A stretch of DNA of 64,000 nucleotides from Streptomyces sp. CB01201 (lineage in GTDB: Bacteria > Actinomycetota > Actinomycetes > Streptomycetales > Streptomycetaceae). The stretch's first letter is position 1. Each line of letters opens with the position of its first letter. A model generated the notes under the pieces. The model worked only from the letters and a program-made list of their open reading frames with translations, was not told the DNA's origin and searched no databases. The translations under genes were made by a program, and so were the position numbers. The stretch lies in NCBI RefSeq assembly GCF_002803085.1, contig NZ_NNBJ01000010.1:1-64000 (forward strand), in the 5' to 3' direction. Below are positions 8,640 through 16,919 of the stretch, piece by piece.

Positions 8640-9329
8640 TCAGCCGCGCCAGATCTTCAACGCGTCAGCCTTGTTGTCCCAGTTGCCGCCGCCCGGGTAT
8701 CCGAGCCTGCTGAGGTCGGGGTAGTCGTCTTCCATCTTGCCGAACTTTATCTCGCGGTTCGCGACCAGTCCCGAACGGTAGTCGATAAGAGAGGCGCCGC
8801 CGTAGTTCAGCGGAGAGTTCACGACGATCCGGTAGAGGGAACTGGCCTTGTCCCGGAAGTCGTACTTACCCAGCTCCTTCGTCCCAGGGTCGAAGAACTG
8901 AAGCCTGCGGCCCGAGTAATTTTTCCCGTCGAACAGACACCAGTAGTCTGCCGAGCAGTTCTGCACCTTTCCTGCCCGCAACACACCGGATCCGGCTGCC
9001 GGCTTCCTGCTCGGTGCCGTGTACTTAGCCACATCACCGGAGCCGGCCCGCGCGGCCATGAACCGGGCGGTATCGGCATCCGCCTCCGCAAACGTGTCGT
9101 AGCAGCGGACCTCGCCTGTGGGCAACTCTGTGCAACTCTCTGCCCCCTGCCACCCTTCGGCAAGGTTGATCTTCCGGCCGTTGTAGTCGGCGATGACCGG
9201 ATCCGTGGCGGCCTCCGCGACCGAAGCCACCGGCGCGTTCTGGGCCGTGGCCGCCGGAGCGCCAGCGACGAGTACACCCCCCGCCGTCGCCGCCGCAAAA
9301 AGACATGCCGTTATGCGCTTTCGCATCAT
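8640..9329 (-). CDS. Secreted peptidase-inhibitor I36 / crystallin-like protein
   Basis: 229 residues with a Sec signal peptide (MMRKRITACLFAAATAGGVL, cut near APAATAQ). The C-terminal half carries a beta/gamma-crystallin or I36-like pattern: QNCSADYWCLFDGKNYSGRR, then LQFFDP, ELGKYDFRDKASSLY and a second motif ending in WDNKADALKIW. Family members include the Streptomyces metalloprotease inhibitor SMPI and other calcium-binding or inhibitor-like secreted proteins. A preceding domain of about 90 residues (DPVIADYNGRKINLAEGW) looks like another small module. A second, single-domain member lies at 55594-55974. The target protease, if any, is unknown. Confidence 0.7.
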   Translation of the reverse strand: MMRKRITACLFAAATAGGVLVAGAPAATAQNAPVASVAEAATDPVIADYNGRKINLAEGWQGAESCTELPTGEVRCYDTFAEADADTARFMAARAGSGDVAKYTAPSRKPAAGSGVLRAGKVQNCSADYWCLFDGKNYSGRRLQFFDPGTKELGKYDFRDKASSLYRIVVNSPLNYGGASLIDYRSGLVANREIKFGKMEDDYPDLSRLGYPGGGNWDNKADALKIWRG

Positions 9330-10351
9330 TAAAATTCTCCCACTATCACATTTCTGGAACTGCCGGAGCGTGCGGGGGAGTTCGTACTTGCAGAGAATTT
9401 CCTCCGCACCGACACTCCCCCCGAACGGGCGGTACTCATTAATACAGGTCCAGACTAGCTTGGGCCGGCAGAGGTAAATGGACAGAGTGTTAAGCGCGGC
9501 CTGCTTTACCTGGTGTTTAATTTCATGGTTGCAGCTTGATAGATATCAAAATGGTTACGAACGGCCCCTCGATGGCTGTCCCGTCTTCCATCGTTCAGGG
9601 CGCCGTCAACGTGCTTCCGACGACCAAGTCACCGAAACGGGACTGGTCTACGCCTTGCCGGAGTTCAGTCGGCGTTCGCTTCCGACACCCCACCCCGGCG
9701 GGCCACTCGTCTCCTGCACACGGGCCGACGAGCCCGCGGTTCCGGTTGAGCTACGGCACGCGGTACCGGATGGCTGCGGCATCTATGCCGAACTGGTTGC
9801 CCGGGGGAAACAGGATCAACTCGAAACGCGTAACGCGCCTGATGTGGATCGCGAGCTGGTCACGCTCGCGATGCTGCAGGCCATGCCAGCTTCACCTCTG
9901 AGGCCAGGTGGCTCCGACATGCCCGTTCCCACCTGCGACGTCATTTCCCGTCCTGCCCAAGCAGCCCAGCTGCAACAAACGGCTGCGCATGGGCGCCGGA
10001 CCGCTCGACGCTTCACCTGGCTGCTGGCCACCGACACCTCCGCCTGGAGTATCGACAGGTGGATCGTGGCCCTCCTATGCCGGTGTGGAACGTGCTGGTT
10101 CACGCGAGACCGCCAAACACGTGAGAGCGACGAACCCCAAGGGCTGGTTCGACGCCGGCGGACCACTCCGGCTGTACATCGAACCGCCCTTCGATCGACA
10201 CGAGGCTGGGGCCGCTCCCGGCGGTGGCTTCATCCTCTACGAACCCGTGCCGTAAGCCGCCGCGGTCGGACGCTGTGCAGCTCCTCCTGGAATAGCTGTC
10301 GCTCGCCGGGTAGGGTTCGGAAACGATGTCTGGCCTGCATGAACGGCCAAA
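9330..10351. other. Gene-poor stretch, possible gene remnants
   Basis: One kilobase without a convincing gene. Plus-strand frames look protein-like only in patches: ELRHAVPDGCGIYAELVARG around 9750-9810 in one frame, and KHVRATNPKGWFDAGGPLRL, then YIEPPFDRHEAG and a stop at 10255, in another. The patches change frame and have no shared start. This fits a decayed gene read left to right that ends before the hairpin at 10352-10383. I cannot name its family. The region upstream of the I36-type gene (9330-9480) should hold that gene's promoter. Confidence 0.4.
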
Positions 10352-10383
10352 GAGGCTCCGCCCCAGTTCGGGGGCGGAGCCTC
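10352..10383. terminator. Terminator hairpin, 13-bp stem
   Basis: GAGGCTCCGCCCC (10352-10364) pairs with GGGGCGGAGCCTC (10371-10383), 6-nt loop. It lies 97 bp after the possible gene remnant ending at 10255. Confidence 0.75.
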
Positions 10384-10474
10384 CTCGCGTTGGAAGCGGA
10401 ATCCGCTGCGGGGTGAGTTCGCCTCCCACACTGAGCTGTCGCGATTCCCCCGTCAGGCCGCCGACAACGTCCCC

Positions 10475-10507
10475 TTGAGGACTCGGTGAGGACGCGTTGG
10501 GGACGCA
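10475..10507 (+). repeat. Three 11-bp direct repeats near the tRNA fragment, possible integrase arm sites
   Basis: TTGAGGACTCG (10475-10485), GTGAGGACGCG (10486-10496) and TTGGGGACGCA (10497-10507) are head to tail with an exact 11-bp period, one helical turn each. They lie 113 bp left of the tRNA 3' fragment. Tyrosine integrases bind short direct repeats (arm sites) beside the core site, so this is a plausible attachment-site arm. Confidence 0.5.
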
Positions 10508-10620
10508 AGGATAGGAACAGACCGACAAAGGTTCCCGAGCATGGACACGCAACATGCGTGCTGACCAGGGGAAACGTCGAAAAGCGGAGAAGAAGAGCAA
10601 GGGCCGCCAAGATCCCCAAA

Positions 10621-10665
10621 GGACTCATAATCCGTCGGCCGTGGGTTCGAGTCCCACCCGCCCCA
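10621..10665 (+). other. Displaced 3' half of a tRNA gene (CAT anticodon): probable attachment-site core
   Basis: The 45 bases start in the anticodon arm (GGACTCATAATCC: loop CTCATAA, anticodon CAT), then a T-arm GTGGGTTCGAGTCCCAC (10641-10657) and the acceptor strand CCGCCCCA. A complete tRNA would need a GGGGCGG-type 5' strand and a D-arm just upstream. Neither is present: the upstream bases are AG-rich coding-like sequence. Integrating elements of actinobacteria use the 3' half of tRNA genes as attB and leave such a truncated copy at the far end. The fragment therefore suggests an element to its left, with the intact tRNA at the other end outside the window. Confidence 0.65.
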
Positions 10666-10670
10666 CTACG

Positions 10671-10704
10671 AGGCGCAGGTGCAGAAACGATCTGGCCTGC
10701 GCCT
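10671..10704 (+). terminator. Terminator of the displaced tRNA
   Basis: AGGCGCAGG (10671-10679) pairs with CCTGCGCCT (10696-10704), followed by TT. A terminator 5 nt after a tRNA 3' end is normal, so this is probably the original chromosomal tRNA terminator left beside the fragment. Confidence 0.6.
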
Positions 10705-11008
10705 TTGGCGTTTTCCCGGGGGTCGGGCTGAGGTGGTCCCGCAGGGCAGGACCGGCCGGCCGCGGCTGCCCGTCGACCTCCATCGAGTGATCACCCGCAC
10801 GGCCCCGCCGAGCCCGGCGCAAAGGTCGCGGCGGGGCGCCGAAGGGGATCCGGGCGCCCCCTGTCGGAGCCCTCGCCTCGACTCCCGCCGGTCCGCGTAG
10901 GGTTGGCGGGCAGCCGGCCCATTCGCGCCGAGAGGGATTCGGGGATTCGGCGCCCCTTGCGTTCCGAATGTGTGGCGGCCGGCCTGTGAATCCGCAGGAG
11001 GGGGCGCG
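10705..11008. other. Intergenic stretch, nothing recognised
   Basis: About 300 bp between the tRNA remnant and the gene at 11009. It contains GC-rich inverted pieces but no convincing gene or RNA. The promoter of the following gene should be in its right part. Confidence 0.4.
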
Positions 11009-11539
11009 GTGACGGGTCGTCGCGACGGCATATGGGGCCGTTTTCGGGACCGGATGACGGGCACCGAGTACCCCGCCGACGGGGTCCCCCGGCTTCCCAC
11101 CCAGGAGATCAGGGACGCGCTGCTCGCGCTGAACGGAACCGGTGTCCCCTTCCGTGTGCGTCACGCCTTCGGTGGGGAGAGGGCCGATCTGGTGGCGGAG
11201 TGGCAGATCGTGCTGCCCGGGGGCGTCGGGGACTCCCTCAGGGGCACTCGGGTGCAGCGGTCCATGAAGACCCGTATGCGGCTGGTCGCCCGCGAGCGCG
11301 AGGTGCTCGTCCTCGACGAGGTGCGGGAGGTGGGCCTGGTGGGGAACCCGCCCCGGCCGAGCCGTCTGTCCCACCGGTGGAGCCGCGGCCCGAGCGTCGG
11401 GCGGCAGTGGACGTACGAGAAGGGTCCGGACGGCCGTCGGCGCAAGGTGGTCCGGTTCGATTCGCGGGGCGTGCGCGACCCTCTGCGCAACACCGTCCTG
11501 GCCGCGGGCTGGACGTGGCGCGGAGTGCACCGCCTCTGA
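11009..11539 (+). CDS. Conserved-looking hypothetical protein
   Basis: 176 residues from the GTG at 11009, chosen because GGAGGGG (10997-11003) lies 5 nt upstream; longer readings have no Shine-Dalgarno. The sequence starts VTGRRDGIWGRFRDRMTGTE and continues with a compact alpha/beta part (ALLALNGTGVPFRVRHAF, ADLVAEWQIVLP, RSMKTRMRLVAREREVLVLD). The end is WTWRGVHRL. No membrane segment or signal peptide is present. I do not recognise a named domain; the pattern of long beta strands and a conserved Trp-rich end is that of small Streptomyces cytoplasmic proteins of unknown role. It is the first apparently chromosomal gene right of the tRNA remnant. Confidence 0.6.
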   Translation: MTGRRDGIWGRFRDRMTGTEYPADGVPRLPTQEIRDALLALNGTGVPFRVRHAFGGERADLVAEWQIVLPGGVGDSLRGTRVQRSMKTRMRLVAREREVLVLDEVREVGLVGNPPRPSRLSHRWSRGPSVGRQWTYEKGPDGRRRKVVRFDSRGVRDPLRNTVLAAGWTWRGVHRL

Positions 11540-11817
11540 GCGGCCGGGGCGTCCGGAGACGGAGGGCGGCACGGAGGGCGGCCAAGGAAGGGGCGCCGCG
11601 TCGGGCAAGAGCCCGTCGGGGGCGGGGCGTCAGGGGGCGGGGTGTCGGGCCATCGGCTGCGAGGGCGGCCGGGTGCGTCTCAACGCCCTGGTGCGGAGCG
11701 CCACTTGGGGGTGAGCGGGGCGGGCCCGTGGGTGGTGTGGACAAAAGCCCCCAGTGGCGTGCACGGGGCGTGCGGCTGCCGGGGGCTTCTGGTCGGGGGC
11801 CGGGGGCTACGAATCTT

Positions 11818-11997
11818 TCACAGGGCGGACTGGAAGGCCGAGGCGCTCGGCACGTTGGCGGCGGCCGCGGTGACGCGGTCGAGGGCGGCGGGGACGCGGC
11901 CGGCGTGCTGGGCCGCGGCCCGTGCGACGAGCGGGACGCGCCGGGCGGTACCCGAGGTGGCGGTGCTGCGGGCGGCGGCGGAGATCAGGGTGTTCAT
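11818..11997 (-). CDS. Small Ala-rich protein, 59 residues
   Basis: Reads MNTLISAAARSTATSGTARR and ends SASAFQSAL, with typical high-GC third positions. The start at 11997 is preceded by GAAAGG at a usable distance. The composition (Ala, Arg, Thr, almost no acidic residues) suggests an amphipathic or mildly hydrophobic peptide, but there is no clear transmembrane helix. Directly upstream of its ribosome-binding site lies a perfect 15-bp hairpin (12020-12056). The neighbours give no hint of function. It might be non-coding DNA with a chance frame. Confidence 0.45.
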   Translation of the reverse strand: MNTLISAAARSTATSGTARRVPLVARAAAQHAGRVPAALDRVTAAAANVPSASAFQSAL

Positions 11998-12019
11998 GGT
12001 GAGCCTTTCGGCGAGATGC

Positions 12020-12056
12020 GTCGCCGCCCCCGCCTGAGGACGGCGGGGGCGGCGAC
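12020..12056 (-). promoter_or_regulatory. Perfect 15-bp inverted repeat in the leader of the 59-residue gene
   Basis: GTCGCCGCCCCCGCC (12020-12034) and GGCGGGGGCGGCGAC (12042-12056) with loop TGAGGAC. No gene ends close by on either strand, while the start codon at 11997 is 22 nt away. The hairpin would therefore sit in the 5' untranslated RNA of the small gene, as an attenuator or stabilising hairpin, or be an orphan terminator. Confidence 0.5.
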
Positions 12057-12321
12057 GACGCTTACTGATCGGGGGAAGCGTAGCGGCGCTCAGGGCCTTC
12101 GGCGCGCGCATGCAGGCGTGGCGCAAAGGATGCGGTGGCCACCGGTTCCGGCCGCCGCGGCCCCCACCTGAGGCGATGTGCTCGTGGGGGCGTGCTCGGC
12201 GCCTTCGAACGGCCCGGGATTGCCGGGAAAGTGGGGTCCGGCACATTGACCCGCCCGGGGTACCGGCCCGGCGGTGAGGGGGTCTTGCCGGGGTGGGGGC
12301 CGGGCGTGGACATTACCGACC

Positions 12322-13677
12322 ATGGCTGTGGTCGTGCTGGTAGGAACGCTGGACACCAAGGGCGAGGAGTACGGCTGGATGCGCGAGCGGCTGCTGCGCG
12401 CAGGGGTCGGGGTCACCCTCGTGGACGCCGGGGTGATCGGGGAGCCACGGGTGCCCGCCGATGTGCCGCGGCACGCGGTCGCCGCGGCCGCCGGGGCCGA
12501 TCTGGCGGTACTGCGCGCCGAGCACGACCGGGGGGCCGCCGTGACGGTGATGGCCGAAGGTGTCGCCTCGGTCGTCCAACGGCTCTATGTGCGCGATGAG
12601 TTGCATGCCGTCCTGGCCATCGGGGGGAGCGGGGGTACGTCGATCGCCACGCGTGCCATGCGCGGACTTCCGCTCGGCGTACCGAAGTTGATGGTCTCCT
12701 CGATGGCGGCCGGTGATGTCACGCCGTACGTGGGGTCCTCGGACATCGCCATGATGTACAGCGTCGTCGACATCGCGGGGATCAACCGCGTCACCGGATC
12801 GGTCTTCGCCAACGCCGTGGACGCGGTTGCCGGGATGGCCAAGGGTTTCGAGGCGGACCGGAACCGTGCGCTGACGGCACAGCAACTGACGTCTGATGCG
12901 CGGCCGTTGGTGGCGGCCAGCATGGCGGGGGTGACCACTTCGGGGGTGGACGCGGCGCGCGAGCGGCTCACCGAACTCGGGTACGACGTGCTGGTCTTCC
13001 ACGCCAGCGGGGCCGGCGGGCGCACCCTGGAGAAGCTCGCGGGGGAGGGTGTGTTCGCGGGCGTGCTCGACCTGACCCTCAGCGAGCTCGCCGACGACCT
13101 CGTCGGGGGCATCCTGAGCGCGGGCCCCGCCCGGCTGTGCGGCGCCGGGCGGCACGGCACACCCCAGGTGGTGAGTCCCGGAGCGCTCGACATGGTGAAG
13201 TTCGGGCCGCTCGACTCGTTGCCCGAGCGGGTGCGCGGCCGGAACGTGCGGGTGCACAACCCGTCGATCACGGTGATCCGGACCAGCCCGGAGGAGTGCG
13301 CGGAGCTCGGCCGCAGGGTCGCGGCCAAACTCCGGGCGGCGTGCGGGCCCACCTCCGTGTGCCTGCCGCTGCGCGGGCTGTCCACACTGGGCGAACCGGG
13401 CGGCCCGTACCACGACCCGGACGCGGACCGGGCGCTGTTCGGGGCGCTGCGGGCGGGGCTGCGGGGCAGCGCGGTGGAGGTCGTCGAGTACGACACGCAC
13501 CTCAACGATCCCGCCTTCGGGCGGGCGGCGGCGGACCGGCTGCACGCGGCGATCGGGGCGGTCACGGGCGACGGCCGGCGACGGCCGGTGAGGGGCGCGG
13601 GGGGCCCGGGGGACGCGGGGGACCCGGGGGATACGGGAAACCCGGGACGCGGGGGATCCGGGCGACCCGGGGGCTGA
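12322..13677 (+). CDS. Tm-1-like ATP-binding domain protein (UPF0261) with collagen-like tail
   Basis: 451 residues from ATG 12322 (MAVVVLVGTLDTKGEEYGWM); no strong Shine-Dalgarno is visible. The family is named after the tomato Tm-1 resistance protein and has an N-terminal ATP-binding domain (GTLDTKGEE, then AIGGSGGTSIATRAMRGLPL near 97-116) and a C-terminal part (HASGAGGRTLEKLAGEGVFA, then DLTLSELADDLVGGI). Bacterial members are of uncertain function. Residues after about 425 form a tail of Gly-X-Y triplets (GPGDAGDPGDTGNPGRGGSG) that is not part of the family fold. The gene stands alone, upstream of the leaderless transporter gene at 13786. Confidence 0.85.
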   Translation: MAVVVLVGTLDTKGEEYGWMRERLLRAGVGVTLVDAGVIGEPRVPADVPRHAVAAAAGADLAVLRAEHDRGAAVTVMAEGVASVVQRLYVRDELHAVLAIGGSGGTSIATRAMRGLPLGVPKLMVSSMAAGDVTPYVGSSDIAMMYSVVDIAGINRVTGSVFANAVDAVAGMAKGFEADRNRALTAQQLTSDARPLVAASMAGVTTSGVDAARERLTELGYDVLVFHASGAGGRTLEKLAGEGVFAGVLDLTLSELADDLVGGILSAGPARLCGAGRHGTPQVVSPGALDMVKFGPLDSLPERVRGRNVRVHNPSITVIRTSPEECAELGRRVAAKLRAACGPTSVCLPLRGLSTLGEPGGPYHDPDADRALFGALRAGLRGSAVEVVEYDTHLNDPAFGRAAADRLHAAIGAVTGDGRRRPVRGAGGPGDAGDPGDTGNPGRGGSGRPGG

Positions 13678-13785
13678 GAGCACGGCCGGTCACCGGGCGC
13701 CCGGCGGCTCATTCGCGCACGTGGCGGGGCTCGTGCTGTGAGGTCGCCCCTACCTGGGGGCTCGCGGCGGGGGTTAGCATCCCGC

Positions 13786-15126
13786 GTGACCGAACGAGCC
13801 GAACAGCCCACCGACGCCCCCGCGGCACCCCCTTCCGCCATCCCCGCCCCGGCCGTCCCCGCCACCGGAACCGGGAGCGGCGGGCAGATACCGGTGCGGC
13901 GCCGCATATTCGCCGATCTCACGCCGTTCCGGATATCGGCGGACTACCGCAGGCTCTGGTTCGGCAACATGGTCTCGTGGGTCGGCAGCGGCATGACGGC
14001 CCTGGCGATATCCCTCCAGGTCTACGACCTCACCGGATCCAGCTTCTACGTCGGCCTGGTCGGCATCTTCACGCTCGTGCCGCTGGTCGTGTTCGGGCTG
14101 TACGGCGGCGTCATCGCCGACACCGTCGACCGCCGCAAGCTCGGCCTGTACAGCGCGCTCGGCTCGGCCGCGCTCTCCGCGGCGCTCTCGGCCGGGACGT
14201 TCGCCGGGGTCGCGAACGTGTGGTTCCTGTACGCGGTCATCGCGCTCCAGTCGGTCTGCCAGGCGCTCAACGCCCCCGCCCGCTCGGCGATGATCCCGAA
14301 GCTGCTGCCGCCCGAGCAACTGCCCGCGGCCAACGCGCTCAACTCCATGATCATGACGACCGGCACGCTCGTCGGGCCGATGCTGGGCGGCCTCGTCGTC
14401 GGCTTCGCCGGGTACAAGACGGCGTACCTCATCGACGCGATCACCTTCGCCGCCTCCCTGTACGCGATGTGGCGCCTGCCCGCGATGCTGCCCGAGCGGA
14501 CCGCCGGCGCGAAGCGGCCCTCGGTCCTGGAGGGCCTGCGGTTCCTGGCCACCCGGCCCAATCTGCGGATGACCTTCTTCAGCGACTTCTGCGCGATGAT
14601 CCTGGCCCAGCCCCGCGCCCTGTTCCCGGCCGTCGCCGTCCTCTGGTACGGCGGCGACGCCCGCACCACCGGGCTGCTCGTCGCGGCGCCCGCGGTCGGC
14701 GCGCTGCTCGGCGGGGTGTTCTCCGGCTGGCAGGGGCGCATCCAGCGGCACGGGCTCGCGGTGCTGATCTCGGTGGGCGGGTGGGGCGCGGCCATCGCGG
14801 CGTTCGGCCTGACCCGGCAGCTGTGGCTCGGGCTGCTCATGCTCGCCGTCGCCGGGTTCTCGGACACCGTGTCCATGGTGTTCCGCAACACGATGATGCA
14901 GGTGGCCGCGCCCGACGACATGCGCGGACGGCTCCAGGGCGTGTTCATCGTGGTCGTCGCGGGCGGGCCGCGGCTCGGCGACTTCCTCGCCGGTTCGGTC
15001 GCCGACCTCACTTCGCCCACCGCGATGGTGGTGGGCGGCGGCCTCGCCTGTGTCCTCGCGGTCACGGTGCTCGGGCTCAGCCGCCGCGGCTTCGCCCGTT
15101 ACGACGCGCGCAATCCGGTGCCGTAA
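13786..15126 (+). CDS. MFS exporter, EntS/DHA3-like
   Basis: 446 residues. The GTG start at 13786 follows a -10-like TAGCAT (13775-13780) by 5 nt, so the mRNA is probably leaderless. A Pro/Ala-rich cytoplasmic head (about 45 residues) precedes twelve predicted membrane segments. Motif-A-like sequence GGVIADTVDRRKLGL lies between segments 2 and 3, and SVCQALNAPARSAMIPKLLP is typical of the EntS/macrolide-efflux-like DHA3 branch. It should export a small molecule with proton antiport; the substrate is unknown. The 3' end overlaps the 3' end of the convergent beta-helix gene by 28 bp. Confidence 0.85.
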   Translation: MTERAEQPTDAPAAPPSAIPAPAVPATGTGSGGQIPVRRRIFADLTPFRISADYRRLWFGNMVSWVGSGMTALAISLQVYDLTGSSFYVGLVGIFTLVPLVVFGLYGGVIADTVDRRKLGLYSALGSAALSAALSAGTFAGVANVWFLYAVIALQSVCQALNAPARSAMIPKLLPPEQLPAANALNSMIMTTGTLVGPMLGGLVVGFAGYKTAYLIDAITFAASLYAMWRLPAMLPERTAGAKRPSVLEGLRFLATRPNLRMTFFSDFCAMILAQPRALFPAVAVLWYGGDARTTGLLVAAPAVGALLGGVFSGWQGRIQRHGLAVLISVGGWGAAIAAFGLTRQLWLGLLMLAVAGFSDTVSMVFRNTMMQVAAPDDMRGRLQGVFIVVVAGGPRLGDFLAGSVADLTSPTAMVVGGGLACVLAVTVLGLSRRGFARYDARNPVP

Positions 15127-16733
15127 CCGTAGGAAGCGGAGTGGCCGGGCTGGTCGGAGTGGCCGGGGTGACCGGGTGCCGCGCCCGGGCCCTGGTAGGC
15201 GCCGATGTTCGGCGGGGACGCGACCGCATTGCCGAACCAGTCCCGGGTGACGCCGTCGGCGATCGGGACGCCCGCCCTCAACGCCGGTGATCCCGAACGG
15301 AGTTGGACGTCGTACGGGCCCGCCGGGACCGGGGCGGTGAAGGCGGGGTCGGCGGTCACGGGGGAGTGGTCGGAGGCGGGCGCTGCGCCCACGCCCCGGT
15401 ACAGGTTGTGGTCGTAGGTGTTGCGGGGATCGGCGAAGGGGGCGCCGCCGGGTGCGCTCGACACGAAGACGTTGTTGCGGAAGGTGACGTTTCCGGGCCC
15501 GTTGTCACTCACCATGGCCGTGCCGGACTGGTTCGTCACGACGGTGTTGTCGTACACCTGGGTACGGGTCGAGGCGCCGCACACCACGGACACGATGCCG
15601 TACGGGGCGCTGCGGTTGCGGTCGTTGACACTGATGTTGTGCCGCACGACGTTGTCGGCCGACGTCATGCCGCCACCGTTGCAGACGAGCAGGAAACCGC
15701 CCTCGTTGTCGTGGCTGTAGTTGTACTGGTAGACGTTGCCGTTGTTGCCGCCGTCGATGTCGAAGGCCATCGAGTCGCGGGTGCCGTGGCCGTGGGACAC
15801 CTCGTTGTACTGGTAGCGGACGTGGTCCGAATTCCATGCCCACAGACCGGCGTTGTAGCCGGCGGAGCGGGCGTTGAACCCGTCCACGGTGTTGTGCTCG
15901 GCGAGCGCGCCGTCCGCGTTCTGGATGACGATGCCGTCGCCGCCGGTGTCCGCGACGCGGTTGTTCTCGATGCGCAGGCCGGTGATCGGCACGAAGGTGG
16001 TCCCCGGGCCTTGGGGGTGCTCGGGGCGCCGGCCCCAGGTGGAGGACGTTCCGATCCCGGTGCGGTCGACGTGGTTCACGGTGGATCCGCTCACCGTGAC
16101 GTCGTCGAAGCCGGTGGGGGTGACCGTGCCCTGGGCCGCGAAGAGGATGCCGCCGGAGGGGTCGGGGTCCTTGAAGTCGGCGCCGTTCACGTCGTGTACG
16201 TCGACGTCGCGCACGGCGTAGTGGTGGCCGGTGCCGAAGTCGGTGAGGCGGACGAGGATGCCTGCGCGGCGGGCGGTCGTGGTCGCCGGGCCGGTGTTGG
16301 ACACGTCCAGGTCGTGCAGCTCCCACTGCTGGACGTTGTCGAGCAGTACGGCTGCTCGGGCGCCGTTGCCCTCGATGTGCGGCTTGGCTGTGCCTGTGTC
16401 CGTGCCGTACGCTCCGGCCGCTATCGGCGCGCCGGGGGTGCCGGAGCCCTTCGGGGCGAAGGTGCCGGTGCAGGTGGTGCCCCGTTCGAAGAGGATCCGC
16501 TCACCGGGCCGGTACGTTCTGGCGCTTGCCTTCGCGAGGGTGCGGAGGGGGTGGGCGGGGTCGGTCCCGGCGTTGTTGTCGTTGCCGGCGCGGCAGTCCA
16601 CGTAGTAGGTGGCGGGGGGTGGGGCGGCGGCTTGGGCGGGCGTGGGGGTGGGGGTCAGTAGGGCGAGGGCGAGGGCGACGGTGAAGGTGGTGAGGGGGAG
16701 GGTGCGGGTGAGGCGGGTGGCGTGTCGGCTCAT
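15099..16733 (-). CDS. Secreted right-handed parallel beta-helix protein
   Basis: 544 residues from the ATG at 16733; longer readings exist, but this start begins a good Sec signal (MSRHATRLTRTLPLTTFTVA, cut near AQAAAPPP). The mature protein opens with YYVDCRAGNDNNAGTDPAHP, the start typical of secreted pectate-lyase-like beta-helix proteins (DUF1565/PbH1 repeats). Repeating turns such as NNRVADTGGDGIVIQNAD, YQYNYSHDNEGGFLLVCNG and VYDNTVVTNQSG follow to about residue 500. The end GHPGHSDQPGHSASYGYG is a low-complexity tail. It probably binds or cleaves a plant or microbial polysaccharide; catalytic residues cannot be assigned by eye. Its stop lies inside the convergent transporter gene. Confidence 0.85.
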   Translation of the reverse strand: MSRHATRLTRTLPLTTFTVALALALLTPTPTPAQAAAPPPATYYVDCRAGNDNNAGTDPAHPLRTLAKASARTYRPGERILFERGTTCTGTFAPKGSGTPGAPIAAGAYGTDTGTAKPHIEGNGARAAVLLDNVQQWELHDLDVSNTGPATTTARRAGILVRLTDFGTGHHYAVRDVDVHDVNGADFKDPDPSGGILFAAQGTVTPTGFDDVTVSGSTVNHVDRTGIGTSSTWGRRPEHPQGPGTTFVPITGLRIENNRVADTGGDGIVIQNADGALAEHNTVDGFNARSAGYNAGLWAWNSDHVRYQYNEVSHGHGTRDSMAFDIDGGNNGNVYQYNYSHDNEGGFLLVCNGGGMTSADNVVRHNISVNDRNRSAPYGIVSVVCGASTRTQVYDNTVVTNQSGTAMVSDNGPGNVTFRNNVFVSSAPGGAPFADPRNTYDHNLYRGVGAAPASDHSPVTADPAFTAPVPAGPYDVQLRSGSPALRAGVPIADGVTRDWFGNAVASPPNIGAYQGPGAAPGHPGHSDQPGHSASYGYGTGLRAS

Positions 16734-16919
16734 GCGGGTCAGGCTCCCCCTGAGGGGTGGCACCCCAATCGCCCCCGCCCAAAAGTCCAAGAGCCGGGTT
16801 GCGTTTGTCCGGGGCGAGGGGGTGGGCTCCGCGTCGGCCCGGGGGCCCACCCGCCCGGCCGTTGCCCGGGGTTGGTGGGTTTCGGCCCCTGGGCCCAACC
16901 CCGGCCCCCCGCCCGGGAG

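Noticed and set aside
9478..10416. A 312-codon plus-strand frame as a gene
   Set aside because: Amino-acid content is shadow-like (Arg, Ser, Cys-rich) and only a short patch looks protein-like, while other patches lie in other frames; treated as decayed DNA.
10540..10665. A complete tRNA gene
   Set aside because: The acceptor 5' strand and D-arm are missing upstream, so only the 3' half is present.
10554..10790. A small coding frame spanning the tRNA fragment
   Set aside because: Its sequence (PSAVGSSPTRPT) is the usual meaningless translation of a tRNA 3' end.
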